A stretch of 64,000 bases of DNA from Bog-756 sp963829235 (lineage in GTDB: Bacteria; Actinomycetota; Acidimicrobiia; Acidimicrobiales; RAAP-2): NCBI GenBank assembly GCA_963829235.1, contig CAWHIF010000004.1, forward strand, positions 434,001 to 498,000. The letters run 5' to 3'. Positions 25,283-33,975 of this stretch are shown here, one piece after another (position 1 is the stretch's first letter; every line of letters starts with the position of its first letter). A model generated the notes under the pieces. That model was not told the DNA's origin, did not search any database, and saw nothing but the letters and a program-made list of their open reading frames with translations. The position numbers and the translations under genes were made by a program.

Positions 25283-27422
25283 TGCCTGATCCCTCCGATG
25301 CTCGGGAGGCTTGAAGCCCCTCCTCCACTGCTCGTGCCGCCAGCTGCCCGGATCGGGTAGCTGCCTCGACACATCCTGCATTCAGCCCGCTGTCGGTCCA
25401 GTCGCCGGCAACGGCCAGGTTGGCGAAGCCGGTGCATCCCGGCTTCATGCGGTACTGATCGGTGGCCGGCAGGGACTGGACGTAGAGATCGGACGGGTCG
25501 ATGTTGGCTCGCCAGTACTGGCTCAGGAGCCGTTCGGGACCCGGTGTCGTGGCCCCGTGCAATAGCTCCCAACGGAAGCCGTCGCCATCCACCGCGCCCG
25601 GCCACAGGCCCGCCAGCTCGGTGTCGAGGAAGGCGCGGGCCCGCTGGCCGACGGCCGCGGACGCAAGCCTCCCGTCCACGGCCCCGGCCGCCGGATCGGG
25701 CGCGGCCAGGGCGCCGCAGAAGTAGGCCAGTGTCCGCGGCGCCTCGTCTGCCGTCCAGCCCTCGACCGGCAGGAGATGGGTCATCGAAGCCCAGGTGTCG
25801 AACGGCTTGGCAAAGCCGCTGACGGTGACCCCGTCAGGGCCGGGCCACCCCAGCGTGCATTCGTCCTCGTCGAGCCAGAGTTGGAGCGACTGGGTCGCGA
25901 CCGTGCCCAGCTTGTCCACCATCGACCGCCAGGCCGGGTCGTGGTCCACCAGGTCGGCGCAGACGAAGCGGACCATCCCGAGCGAGATGCCGAACACCAC
26001 GACATCGAAGTCCGTTCCCGCCCTCAGCGTGCGGCGACCCGCATCCCGTCGTGGTGACCAGAAGGACTCGAAGTCCAGTCCCTCGACGGTGTCCGGATCG
26101 CGGAGTTGCGCCAGGAGGGGGGCACCCGGCCAGCACGGCAAGTCGTTCACCCGGATGAGCGGATCGTACTCGCGTCCACCGGCGGAGACGTCGGCCTGGA
26201 CCCCCAGCTCGATCGACGCGATCTCCCGGCCGTCGTCTGAGAGCCGGAGCGCGTCGACCCGGTGGAAGAAGCAGAACTCGACACCCCGGTTCTTCAACAC
26301 CTGGTAGAGCGGCGCGAATATCACCTCGCCCATCCCCGCCTGCATTCTCCAGAACAGGGCGCCGGAGTAACCCATGAGCATCTTGGTGGCGAGCTGCAGG
26401 CCCAGTCCGGCACTGAAGCGCGGGCGGGTGGGATCGGCTCCCTCGTAGGCGAAGACCAGGTCGTACATGCCCCGGAGGAGCGGGGACTCGAGTGCATCTG
26501 GGTCGATCCCGTGCATCAGCAGCCAGGCCCGGTAGTCGAGGTGGTCGATGGCCGCGAAACCCGCGGGCCGAGTGAGAAGGCCGTCGGCCACGATCCCGAC
26601 GAGATTGGCCGTCACCAATTCGATCAGGTGGTAGGTGCGCCGTGCCCCCTTGTCGGACAGGACCGCCCTCCGGACCTCCCTCCGGAGCGGCTCGACCACC
26701 GTGGGGATGGCCTGCATGAGGTCTGGGACGATGGGCCTCGACCGGGCCAGCTCCGCCGCCCGTTGTGCCCAGCTGAGCGGCAGGGCCACCCCGATCAGCG
26801 CGGCCCCGCGGACGATCGTCGAGATCTGGACCGTCGGCGCCTTCGAGCTCCACTCCGGTGCGGGCGGAACCGGTGAGGCACTGAGACGGACCGCTCCTTC
26901 CCGACGGGCGGACGGTCCTGTGAGCGACGCGAAGAAGTCGAGCAGGAGCTGGAGGGAACGGAGGGCCAGCTCGGCCGCGCTGAGCGGCGATGAACCGACG
27001 GCGTCTCCGGTCGGACCGCCGGGTCGCCCGGACGTGGCACTGAAGGACGCCACCCACGGATCCCAACCCCCGCCTGACGGGTCCATGACCCCGGCCAGGT
27101 TCGACGGCGCCACGGAGTCCTCCCACGAACTGATCGGGCATCGTGGATCGGAGTGGAGCCGGTCGAGCTCCTCATAGCATCGGCGCATGACGTCGAACGT
27201 GTGGTCGTAGTAGCCGAGCAGCACGTGAAGACCGTGTTCCTCGATGCGCCCGTGGACGCCCCGGCTGCTCGCCCCCTTGCCACCGAGTCGCCAGCCACGC
27301 TGGTAGACGGTGATGCGGTCGAACCGGTCGGTCCACTCCCCCTCGGACAGCTCGAAGGCCGCAACCAGCGCCCCCATGCCACCACCGAGCACGGCGACGG
27401 ATCTTCGGCCCGAGGATCCCAT
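25272..27422 (-). CDS. Large FAD-dependent amine-oxidase / phytoene-desaturase-like oxidoreductase
   Basis: 716 aa. The N-terminal Rossmann motif is SVAVLGGGMGALVAAFEL (GxGxxG at 13-18), followed by the GWRLGGKGASSR and EEHGLHVLLGYY segments typical of carotene desaturases and related flavin oxidoreductases. The C-terminal FAD-binding block is GFANLAVAGDWTDSGLNAG. It is longer than CrtI (about 500 aa) because of a middle insertion around residues 110-260 with Gly/Ser/Pro-rich parts. The ATG lies one base after the stop of the cyclase gene. Substrate is inferred to be a prenyl lipid from the co-transcribed prenyl synthase. Confidence 0.85.
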   Translation of the reverse strand: MGSSGRRSVAVLGGGMGALVAAFELSEGEWTDRFDRITVYQRGWRLGGKGASSRGVHGRIEEHGLHVLLGYYDHTFDVMRRCYEELDRLHSDPRCPISSWEDSVAPSNLAGVMDPSGGGWDPWVASFSATSGRPGGPTGDAVGSSPLSAAELALRSLQLLLDFFASLTGPSARREGAVRLSASPVPPAPEWSSKAPTVQISTIVRGAALIGVALPLSWAQRAAELARSRPIVPDLMQAIPTVVEPLRREVRRAVLSDKGARRTYHLIELVTANLVGIVADGLLTRPAGFAAIDHLDYRAWLLMHGIDPDALESPLLRGMYDLVFAYEGADPTRPRFSAGLGLQLATKMLMGYSGALFWRMQAGMGEVIFAPLYQVLKNRGVEFCFFHRVDALRLSDDGREIASIELGVQADVSAGGREYDPLIRVNDLPCWPGAPLLAQLRDPDTVEGLDFESFWSPRRDAGRRTLRAGTDFDVVVFGISLGMVRFVCADLVDHDPAWRSMVDKLGTVATQSLQLWLDEDECTLGWPGPDGVTVSGFAKPFDTWASMTHLLPVEGWTADEAPRTLAYFCGALAAPDPAAGAVDGRLASAAVGQRARAFLDTELAGLWPGAVDGDGFRWELLHGATTPGPERLLSQYWRANIDPSDLYVQSLPATDQYRMKPGCTGFANLAVAGDWTDSGLNAGCVEAATRSGQLAARAVEEGLQASRASEGSGNGR

Positions 27423-27423
27423 G

Positions 27424-30400
27424 TCAGGCTCCGAGGATGGCCCGCGCGTCGGCGAGCTCGGCACTGGTGGAGCCGGCGGGGTACCGATCGACCACCGACA
27501 GGACGACCTCCCGCCAGTCCGGGCCTCGGACATCGTCCGCCAGACGGGCCAGATCGTTGGCGGCTCGGAGGGCCAGGACGAGGGACCCCTGGGCCAGGCC
27601 GATGTCGACGGCCGCCCGCAGATCGGCGACCACCTCATCCATCCGCTCCGGGTGGGCGGTCGCGGTGATCGCGGCCCGCAGGCGCAACAGGTCCGGTTGG
27701 TGAACCCATTCGCCTGACTTCTGGACTCCGAGGAGCGCGTCACCCACCCGCTCGAGGGCACCGTCCGGATTCCCGCCATAGGAATGGCTGCGAGCGACGA
27801 TGCCGAGGAAAGCCGGGCGGAACGCGCCATGCCCGATGAGGTCCATTCCGGCCTCGCACCGCTCGAGCTCGTCAGCGTCGCCGGGATGATCCGGCTCGGG
27901 CACGAGGACGTACTGCCGGGCGATGACCGAGAAGTAGTCGAACCGGCACTGTTCGGCGATGTCCAGTGTCCGCCGGCCGAACTCGCGGGCCCCGGCGGCA
28001 TCGCCGGTGATCATCCTGAGCCAGGCCAGATAGGTGAGGATGAAGGCCGAGCTGAAGGGGCCGAAGGGGAAGCCGAGTTGCTCCGCGGTGGCGAGAGCCC
28101 TCTGCTCCCACTCCAGACTCTCGCCCGTGTTCCCCTGCAGGCCGACGACGCAGGCGAGGGCCACCGCGGTCACAGGCACGGGGTCGTGCGGGAGGGGCCA
28201 GAACGGAGACGCGGTGGCCTCGGTGGGTCGGGCGGCGTAGCCGGCCCACGCCTCTTCGAGCCAGCGGCGAGCTTCGTCAAGCCTTCCCTGGTAAAAGGCA
28301 TTGTAGCCAAGGCACGACTTGATCTCGGGAGTGAACCAGGCCGTCTCGGCGGCGTCGAGCAGGCTCGTCAGCGGCTCGAGCACGGCGGCGGCCGCATCGA
28401 CCTCCCCGCGCACCAGCATGTAGCTCCAGATGCCGACCTGCGCGGGCATGATCTCGGTCCGGTCGGTCAGGCGGCGACAGATACGGTCGGCGAGCTGGAA
28501 GTCCTCGAAGACGTCCGGGTAGCCGTAGCCGAACAGGGAGCTCACGCTGATCGTCCGGAGCATCCGGACCATGAGCTCGGTCAGGTCCCGCTCGTCGTCC
28601 TCGGGCAGCGACTCCAGCAGCTCGAGGGTCCGGTCGAGCAGCCGCCACGCCTCGGAGTGGCTGGCCGCGGCCTGCGCGGCCTGTGCGGCGGCAATGTGGG
28701 CGGGGACGGCCCGGGCCGGATCGCCGGCCAGGTCGTGGTGCTGGGCCACAACGGCCAGGTCCCCGGGTGAGCTGGCCTCGGCCTGCAGGAGCTCTGCGAT
28801 CCGGTTGTGGGTGGAGCGACGGGACTCCAGGACCTGGGTTTCATAGGCTGCATCCCGCATCAGGACGTGGCGGAACCGGAACGCGGCCCGGCGGGCGTCA
28901 CCCACCGGCTCGATGATGGCCGCCTCCTCGAGCTGGGCCAGTGCCCCCTTCACCGGGGCGCCGGCGAGCTGGGAGAGCTGGCTCTCGTCGAACACCGCCC
29001 CGAGGGTCGCGGCAAGCTGCGCCACCCGGAGGTCGAGTCCCGGAGCCCGCAGTCGAGCGGTGAGCAGCTCGTGGAGCCGCGGGGGCAGTACCTCGCCGGG
29101 AGTGGCCGCCAAGGCGCTCCGAGCCAGCTCCTGCAGGAAGAGCGGGACCCCGGCGCCGCGCTCGGTGATCAGCCGGCACTGGGCCGGATCGAGGTCGGCA
29201 TCCGACGCCATGGCGGCCACCAGTGTGGCTGCCTCTTCGGCCGCCAGCGGCCCGAGCTCGATGTCCAGAGCCTGCCCAGACCATTCCGCCCCCACCGGTT
29301 GACGACTGGTGACGAGGACCATGACCCCGGGCGCCCCTTCCCCGATCATGAGGCCGAGGAGATCGACGGTCGTCGGGTCGGCCCAGTGGAGGTCCTCGAC
29401 GAGGAGCAGGCTGGGCGTGGCCCGGGCGATATGGGCCAACCAGTCCACCAGCGCCGTGAGCGTCTTGGCCCGGAGGGCGGCGGCGTCGAGCTCCGGCGGT
29501 GACCACCGGTCGTCGACCTCGAGCGCCAGTAAGGGTGCCAGCAGGGGGACCACTTCGAACGGGTCGAGGTCGGCGGCTTCCAGCCGATCGATCACCTCGG
29601 CCAGTCGCTCTTCTGCGGGCTGTCCGGGGTAGAGGCCGACGAGCTGTTCGATCATCCGCCCGATCGGCCACAGGGCCACATTGGTGTGGTACGGAGAGCA
29701 GCTCGCCTCCATCACCGCATGGCCCTCGGCACGGACCCGTTCCAGGAGGTCGGCGGCCAGACGTGACTTCCCGATGCCGGCCGGTCCACGGATGACCCCG
29801 GCAACCTGCTCAGGTGGTTGCCCGCGCAGGGCCGCCTCGAGCAGGTCATTCCAGGCCCGCTGCAGCTCGCGGCTCTGCTCCACGCGGCCGACCAGCGGGA
29901 CCGCCTCCCGGTGCCCGGGGCCGGGTCGGGAACCGGCGTGGCTCGGTCGGAGCACGTGGAACACCTCGACCGGTCGCGAGAACCCGGTCAGGGAGCGCAT
30001 CCCGAGGGACACCAGGTCGAAGTGGGCCTCGACCAGGTGCTTCGTCGCACTGCTGATCACCACCGTCCCGGGCTCGGCCTGGGACTGCAAGCGGGCAGTC
30101 AGATTGGCGGCCGCGCCGACGATGTCCGAGGCGTCGACGGCACCGGATGCCAATCCGGTGACCACCACGGTGCCCGAGTGGACCCCCACCCGGATCTCCG
30201 TGTCGATGCCGTACCGACGCCGCAACTCGGTACGCCCGTCGGCCATCCGCTCGACCAGCCCCAGGCCGGCCATGACCGCCCGTCGGGCGTCGTCCTCGTG
30301 GACGTTCGGGTACCCGAAGCACGCCACAACGCCGTCGCCCTGGAATTGGAGGATCCGGCCGTCCAGGTCGTGTATGGCCTCGGTGGCAGCCTCCCGGTAG

Positions 30401-30714
30401 AGGGTGAACACGCCGCGGACGATCTCCGGCTCCGACTTCTCGGCCAGATTGGTCGATCGCACGATGTCGGAGAAGATCAGGCTGACAAAGGCCCGCTGCC
30501 CCTCGGGAAGGGGCTGTCCCACCTGGGCCCGCTCGAGGAGCGCTGCGGCACGTTGGTTACCGGGGTCCACGGCCAGCACGTCCTCGGCCATCTCGGTGAC
30601 CCGGTCCCACGCTCCCCCGGCGGCGGCGGCATCCATGCCCGCCAACAGCCGGGTGATGAGCCGTGCCAGGCGGTCCTCCGCCGTGCTCGGGCCGAGCTCG
30701 TCGCCGTAGTCCAC
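27424..30714 (-). CDS. Class III nucleotide cyclase - AAA ATPase - TPR protein
   Basis: 1096 aa. After a short helical N-terminus the class III cyclase domain spans about 74-258: metal Asp83 in FSDIVRST, second Asp127 in FQGDGVV, and transition-state Asn204/Arg208 in AAANLTARL, so all key residues for a homodimeric active site are visible. A signalling ATPase follows, with Walker A GPAGIGKS (310-317) and Walker B LLLVEDLHWADP. About 500 residues of TPR-like helices form the rest. It probably makes cAMP or cGMP in response to a ligand or partner. It begins 9 bp after the preceding gene, and its stop is 1 bp before the FAD oxidoreductase start. A cyclic-nucleotide-binding protein and a Crp/Fnr protein lie upstream. 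Confidence 0.92.
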   Translation of the reverse strand: MDYGDELGPSTAEDRLARLITRLLAGMDAAAAGGAWDRVTEMAEDVLAVDPGNQRAAALLERAQVGQPLPEGQRAFVSLIFSDIVRSTNLAEKSEPEIVRGVFTLYREAATEAIHDLDGRILQFQGDGVVACFGYPNVHEDDARRAVMAGLGLVERMADGRTELRRRYGIDTEIRVGVHSGTVVVTGLASGAVDASDIVGAAANLTARLQSQAEPGTVVISSATKHLVEAHFDLVSLGMRSLTGFSRPVEVFHVLRPSHAGSRPGPGHREAVPLVGRVEQSRELQRAWNDLLEAALRGQPPEQVAGVIRGPAGIGKSRLAADLLERVRAEGHAVMEASCSPYHTNVALWPIGRMIEQLVGLYPGQPAEERLAEVIDRLEAADLDPFEVVPLLAPLLALEVDDRWSPPELDAAALRAKTLTALVDWLAHIARATPSLLLVEDLHWADPTTVDLLGLMIGEGAPGVMVLVTSRQPVGAEWSGQALDIELGPLAAEEAATLVAAMASDADLDPAQCRLITERGAGVPLFLQELARSALAATPGEVLPPRLHELLTARLRAPGLDLRVAQLAATLGAVFDESQLSQLAGAPVKGALAQLEEAAIIEPVGDARRAAFRFRHVLMRDAAYETQVLESRRSTHNRIAELLQAEASSPGDLAVVAQHHDLAGDPARAVPAHIAAAQAAQAAASHSEAWRLLDRTLELLESLPEDDERDLTELMVRMLRTISVSSLFGYGYPDVFEDFQLADRICRRLTDRTEIMPAQVGIWSYMLVRGEVDAAAAVLEPLTSLLDAAETAWFTPEIKSCLGYNAFYQGRLDEARRWLEEAWAGYAARPTEATASPFWPLPHDPVPVTAVALACVVGLQGNTGESLEWEQRALATAEQLGFPFGPFSSAFILTYLAWLRMITGDAAGAREFGRRTLDIAEQCRFDYFSVIARQYVLVPEPDHPGDADELERCEAGMDLIGHGAFRPAFLGIVARSHSYGGNPDGALERVGDALLGVQKSGEWVHQPDLLRLRAAITATAHPERMDEVVADLRAAVDIGLAQGSLVLALRAANDLARLADDVRGPDWREVVLSVVDRYPAGSTSAELADARAILGA

Positions 30715-30723
30715 TGGGCTCGG

Positions 30724-31902
30724 CTACTCGTCCGGCCGTGCTTTGGTCACGTAGAACAGGGCCGGCACCCGGTCCATCCCCGAGGCGCCCACGATCAACT
30801 CGCCCTCGTAGAGCCCGCAGGGCACATTGGTGGTGTCCGCCTGGATCGTGACGTGCTCGGGACTGTCGCCGACGTCAACCGTGGCGGGCGTGACCGTGAA
30901 GTCCGATGCCTTGATCGTCGCCGCCTGGACACCGACGCGCGTCATGTCGGTGATCGAGACCGGAGCCGGCTGCGTCTGCGGCGGGACGAGCAGGCTCGTG
31001 TGCTCGACGGTCCGCCGATTCCGGCCCGCGGAGGCATCGCCGCCGGCCGTCGGCTCCACCTCGGCGTCAGCCCAGTTTGCGGTGGCCTCCATCCCTGCCT
31101 GCCAGGCACGGGACCAGTCACGAGCCAGTCTGAGGAACAGTCGGCTGCCGTCGTGGGCGGCGTCCGTCTGGCCGTACCTGCCCGACCAGAGTCGGGTCCC
31201 CACATCTGTTGCGTACTCGCTGTAGAACTGCGCCATCTCGGTCACCGTGTCGACCCACTGCTCGGCGAATCCACCCGTGAACGCCGCCGCCCCCTCAGCG
31301 TCGCGATCGGACAGGGACGGGTCCGGGTCGCCCACCGCGCCGGGCGTCGGGTCGACAGATCCACCGGCAGCCTGCGTCGCCGCCACCGAGGTCGCTCGGC
31401 GCACCCAGACTCCCCATTCGGGGCAGACGGTGGTCGCCACCGTGTTGAGCAGTGTGTCGGTGAACCCGACGACCTTGAGCGCCTTCACCTGTCGCCGGCC
31501 GCCGACATCGAGGGCCATCAGGTAGCCGCGGTCCACCTGCAACATGTCGCCGACGCTGTGGTCCAGGTCGTAGCTCATCGCCGCCCACTTCCCGGTGGTC
31601 TTGATGTCGCAGTGGAGCACGGTCTCCAGCTCCTGGCCACCTATCTCCACGACCTCGAGGTAGTTGGCGTGCGATTGCACCTCACCCGAGTGTGACGGGA
31701 CGTCGACGACCCGCCCGGTCGGTCTCATCTCCTTGAACATGGACCCGCCCCACGTCGGCCAGTTCTCGGGCTTGAGCCACTCACTCAGATCGGAGAGCGA
31801 CTCCCCCGTTTCGAATTCCGTGAATATCCAAACCGCGGGCTTGCCCTCCACGATGACATCTGCTGCGATGCACGAACTCTGTGACCTGCCCGCCGAATCC
31901 AT
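30724..31902 (-). CDS. Unknown protein, first gene of the cyclase/isoprenoid block
   Basis: 392 aa, family not recognised. Residues 1-170 have mixed alpha/beta pattern with lipid-transfer flavour (WGGSMFKEMRPTGRVVDV, then DYDL-type strands such as MSYDLDHSVGDMLQVDRG); a START/SRPBCC-like fold is possible. A Gly/Asp/Pro-rich linker is followed by a helical segment (VDTVTEMAQFYSEYATDVGT) and a C-terminal Ig-like domain ending CGLYEGELIVGASGMDRVPA. The helix plus Ig-like arrangement is shared with the gene at 24584-25282. There is no signal peptide. It lies 9 bp before the cyclase gene and is likely co-transcribed. Confidence 0.72.
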   Translation of the reverse strand: MDSAGRSQSSCIAADVIVEGKPAVWIFTEFETGESLSDLSEWLKPENWPTWGGSMFKEMRPTGRVVDVPSHSGEVQSHANYLEVVEIGGQELETVLHCDIKTTGKWAAMSYDLDHSVGDMLQVDRGYLMALDVGGRRQVKALKVVGFTDTLLNTVATTVCPEWGVWVRRATSVAATQAAGGSVDPTPGAVGDPDPSLSDRDAEGAAAFTGGFAEQWVDTVTEMAQFYSEYATDVGTRLWSGRYGQTDAAHDGSRLFLRLARDWSRAWQAGMEATANWADAEVEPTAGGDASAGRNRRTVEHTSLLVPPQTQPAPVSITDMTRVGVQAATIKASDFTVTPATVDVGDSPEHVTIQADTTNVPCGLYEGELIVGASGMDRVPALFYVTKARPDE

Positions 31903-31959
31903 GCCGCACTTCCTCTGTCTCTGTCGCGATGCAGCCGTCGCCTTTCACGTTAGTCCAGG

Positions 31960-31980
31960 CCAACTGACAATTACAGTTGG
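31960..31980. promoter_or_regulatory. 21-bp palindrome upstream of the cyclase/isoprenoid block
   Basis: CCAACTG at 31960-31966 and CAGTTGG at 31974-31980 form a perfect 7-7-7 inverted repeat with an AT-rich centre, 58 bp before the ATG at 31902. Position and symmetry suit a regulator binding site. Confidence 0.45.
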
Positions 31981-32119
31981 GGATCGGCGGCCGGGCCCGC
32001 TCCTCTGCCGGCGCGCGGGCCATCGGTCCGGACGTCACCCTGTCCGCAGCCACCGGCCGGGGAGCGACACGTGGCGTCCCGGGCCGTTCACCGCCAGGTG
32101 GGAGTCGCGGCAGAGGTGC

Positions 32120-32608
32120 TCATCGCCCAGTGGCACCGACGCCCTCGACGTCGACAGAGGAGCGAGATGGCGGCACTCCGTCGAGGAGGGCGGTTGTCCG
32201 GCGAAGGCGGCCTGCCATCTCGGCCAGCATCTTGCGCCCGAGCGTCGGTGCCGACTCATACAGCGAGTTGAATTCGGCTCGCGAGAAGACGAGGAGGGTC
32301 AGGTCCGTCTCGGCAATGACGGTCGCCGTGCGGTAGCCGTCGTCGAGCAGGGCCAGTTCGCCGAAGGAGGAACCCGCCTCCAGGTCGGCCAGCCGGAGCC
32401 CGGCTCGGGAGATCGTTGCGCTGCCATCGACGATGATGAAGAACTCATTGCCCGGCCGACCCTCTTCGATCAGGACCTTCCCCCGTGGCACTTCCACCAC
32501 GGTGGTCAGTGACCCGATGCGGCCGAGCTCGGCCCTGCTGCAATTCGAGAACAGATTCAATCCCCGGAACAGCGCGGGCGATACGGAGGTACGCGACTGG
32601 TATGCCAT
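32120..32608 (-). CDS. Single-domain cyclic-nucleotide-binding protein
   Basis: 162 aa from the ATG at 32608, chosen because GGAGA lies about 10 nt upstream; an ATG at 32644 would add 12 residues. The phosphate-binding cassette FGELALLDDGYRTATV is close to the consensus of true cNMP binders, including the Arg-Thr-Ala that holds the cyclic phosphate. The strand EEGRPGNEFFIIVDGSATI is typical of the fold. There is no DNA-binding domain: the C-terminus is a helix and a short tail. It probably reads the product of the nearby cyclase and passes it to a partner protein, or acts as a buffer. Confidence 0.88.
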   Translation of the reverse strand: MAYQSRTSVSPALFRGLNLFSNCSRAELGRIGSLTTVVEVPRGKVLIEEGRPGNEFFIIVDGSATISRAGLRLADLEAGSSFGELALLDDGYRTATVIAETDLTLLVFSRAEFNSLYESAPTLGRKMLAEMAGRLRRTTALLDGVPPSRSSVDVEGVGATGR

Positions 32609-32738
32609 TTGGACCCGTCTCCTGTCGTCAGTGGAGGAATGCAACGATCTCGGGGGGATACCGTTCCTTCACACTCAATCGCCCGGCACCCCGAGATCGC
32701 CACCACCTCGAAGTATCAACGCCTGCCGCGTCGATGTC

Positions 32739-32754
32739 TGTCACTGATGTGACA
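32739..32754. promoter_or_regulatory. 16-bp palindrome TGTCAC-N4-GTGACA, candidate Crp/Fnr-family operator
   Basis: TGTCACTGATGTGACA is a perfect inverted repeat with a 4-bp centre, about 130 bp upstream of the cNMP-binding gene start. The 6-4-6 geometry is that of Crp/Fnr dimers, and a Crp/Fnr regulator is encoded next door. Confidence 0.6.
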
Positions 32755-32833
32755 ACGTGGTCGATTCGACATGGTCCACGGTGAAACGCAACCCCGACGG
32801 GATGGCGCCGGCTCCGGAAAAATTTTTGCCAAT

Positions 32834-32849
32834 TGTCTCGGAGGAGACA
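32834..32849. promoter_or_regulatory. 16-bp palindrome TGTCTC-N4-GAGACA, second candidate operator
   Basis: TGTCTCGGAGGAGACA has the same 6-4-6 geometry as the site at 32739 and differs by one symmetric change in each half-site. The two centres are 95 bp apart, close to nine helical turns, so dimers would sit on the same DNA face. Confidence 0.55.
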
Positions 32850-32994
32850 GTTTTCCCGCATGCTGTGGCGTAAACATCTCAGTGGTGGCGGAACTCAGCT
32901 CGGCGGGAACGGGCCGGGCTCCTGGGTGAGGGGCGGATCCTCACCCACGGGTCCGGCCACCGTCTGGCGGCCCTGGACGCCCCGACCAGGGCAC

Positions 32995-33666
32995 TCAGGG
33001 GTTGAGAACGGAGGCGAGGGCCTCGCCATCGAGTACCCGGAGGCGCCTCGATGCCAGGCTGATCCAGCCGAGCTTCTCGAATTCCCGCAGGCACGCGTTC
33101 ACCCGTTGGCGGCTGGCCCCGATACTGGCGGCGACCTCAGACTGCGTCAGCACCGATCGCCCGGTCGGCGGATCCACCGATGCGCGCACCAGGAGAAATC
33201 TGGCCACCCGCTGTTTCAGGTCCAGGAACACGAGCTCTGTTGCCACCCCTGTGATCCTGCGCACCATGTCCGAGAGACGCTCCAGGAGGGCGATGGCGAG
33301 CTCGGGTCGCTGACGGATCAGATCGACGATCACCGATCCGGGCAACGAGAGCACCACGCTCGCCTCGGTGGCCTGAACCGTGGCCGAGCGGGGGCCGTGC
33401 GAGAGGACGCCGACCTCGCCGATGGTCTCCCCGGGCACCACCGTGTTGACGATGAATTCGCCCCCGTCCTTCGAGTACACGAGGACCTTCATGTGACCGG
33501 AAATGAGGACGACGACGGAATCGGACACGTCCCCTTCGGTGAAGAGTATCTGGCCCTTGTCGATGGTCCTGCGCCGGCTCCGTTCAGCCAGATAACGCCG
33601 ATCCGCGTCGTCCAACACACCGAGCACGGGGGCAATGGCGAATGGATCGTCTTCGAGATCGGTCAA
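32995..33666 (-). CDS. Crp/Fnr-family transcriptional regulator
   Basis: 223 aa from a TTG preceded by GAGGAGAAGG. Residues 1-120 form the cNMP-binding barrel, with cassette GETIGEVGVLSHGPRSATV: the Arg-Ser-Ala that contacts cyclic phosphate is kept, but the Gly-Glu-Leu is GEV. The winged helix is LTQSEVAASIGASRQRVNAC at about 165-190. No cysteine cluster for Fe-S is visible, so it is Crp-like rather than Fnr-like. Placed upstream of, and in line with, a cNMP-binding protein and a cyclase-containing operon, it is the natural output regulator for that cyclase. Confidence 0.92.
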   Translation of the reverse strand: MTDLEDDPFAIAPVLGVLDDADRRYLAERSRRRTIDKGQILFTEGDVSDSVVVLISGHMKVLVYSKDGGEFIVNTVVPGETIGEVGVLSHGPRSATVQATEASVVLSLPGSVIVDLIRQRPELAIALLERLSDMVRRITGVATELVFLDLKQRVARFLLVRASVDPPTGRSVLTQSEVAASIGASRQRVNACLREFEKLGWISLASRRLRVLDGEALASVLNP

Positions 33667-33738
33667 ACGCCTTCTCCTCGGGCTGTGATCGGGACCGTGG
33701 TGGACTTGCCACCGTCATCATGGCCGATGTGGCGGCCG

Positions 33739-33804
33739 TATCTCCCGGACCCGCCGCCGGCATCTCCCGGACCCGCCGCCGGCATCTCCCGGACCCGCCA
33801 CCGG
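33739..33804 (+). repeat. Three tandem copies of a 22-bp unit
   Basis: Unit ATCTCCCGGACCCGCCGCCGG plus one base, repeated three times with one change in the third copy; a degenerate fourth follows. Located just upstream of the Crp/Fnr gene. Confidence 0.8.
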
Positions 33805-33873
33805 CACCACTGGGACCGGCCGCCGACGCCCGGGTGGCGGCGGGCGGCGAAATCAGGCAGTTCCGGCACCAGG

Positions 33874-33975
33874 GCACCAATCGCCGTGTCCGGAGTAGGG
33901 CGGCGGGGCCTGCCTCGACGGACACGGCGATTGGTGCTGCAGGCACCGTAGTGTCAACCCGGATTGCATGCAACC
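33874..33975 (+). repeat. Dispersed hairpin element, copy A
   Basis: A perfect 19-bp stem (33874-33892 with 33919-33937, core CACCAATCGCCGTGTCCG) closes a 26-nt loop. It is followed by GTAGTGTCAACCCGGA and the palindrome TTGCATGCAA at 33964-33973. Copy B at 39014-39115 has the same stem, loop length and tail. Confidence 0.75.

Larger units (their letters stand above)
32609..32994. other. Regulatory intergenic region with two matching palindromes
   Basis: 386 bp between the Crp/Fnr gene and the cNMP-binding gene, both on the minus strand. It holds no gene. Its notable content is the pair of 16-bp palindromes described in separate entries and an A/T-rich patch at 32818-32827 (AAAAATTTTT), rare in this GC-rich sequence. 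Confidence 0.6.

Noticed and set aside
33739..33804. Possible CRISPR-like array
   Set aside because: The three 22-bp units are directly adjacent, with no spacers and no cas genes nearby.
33952..33957. TTGACA on the minus strand within hairpin element A (and the same in B) as a -35 box
   Set aside because: No -10 hexamer at 16-18 bp in either copy.
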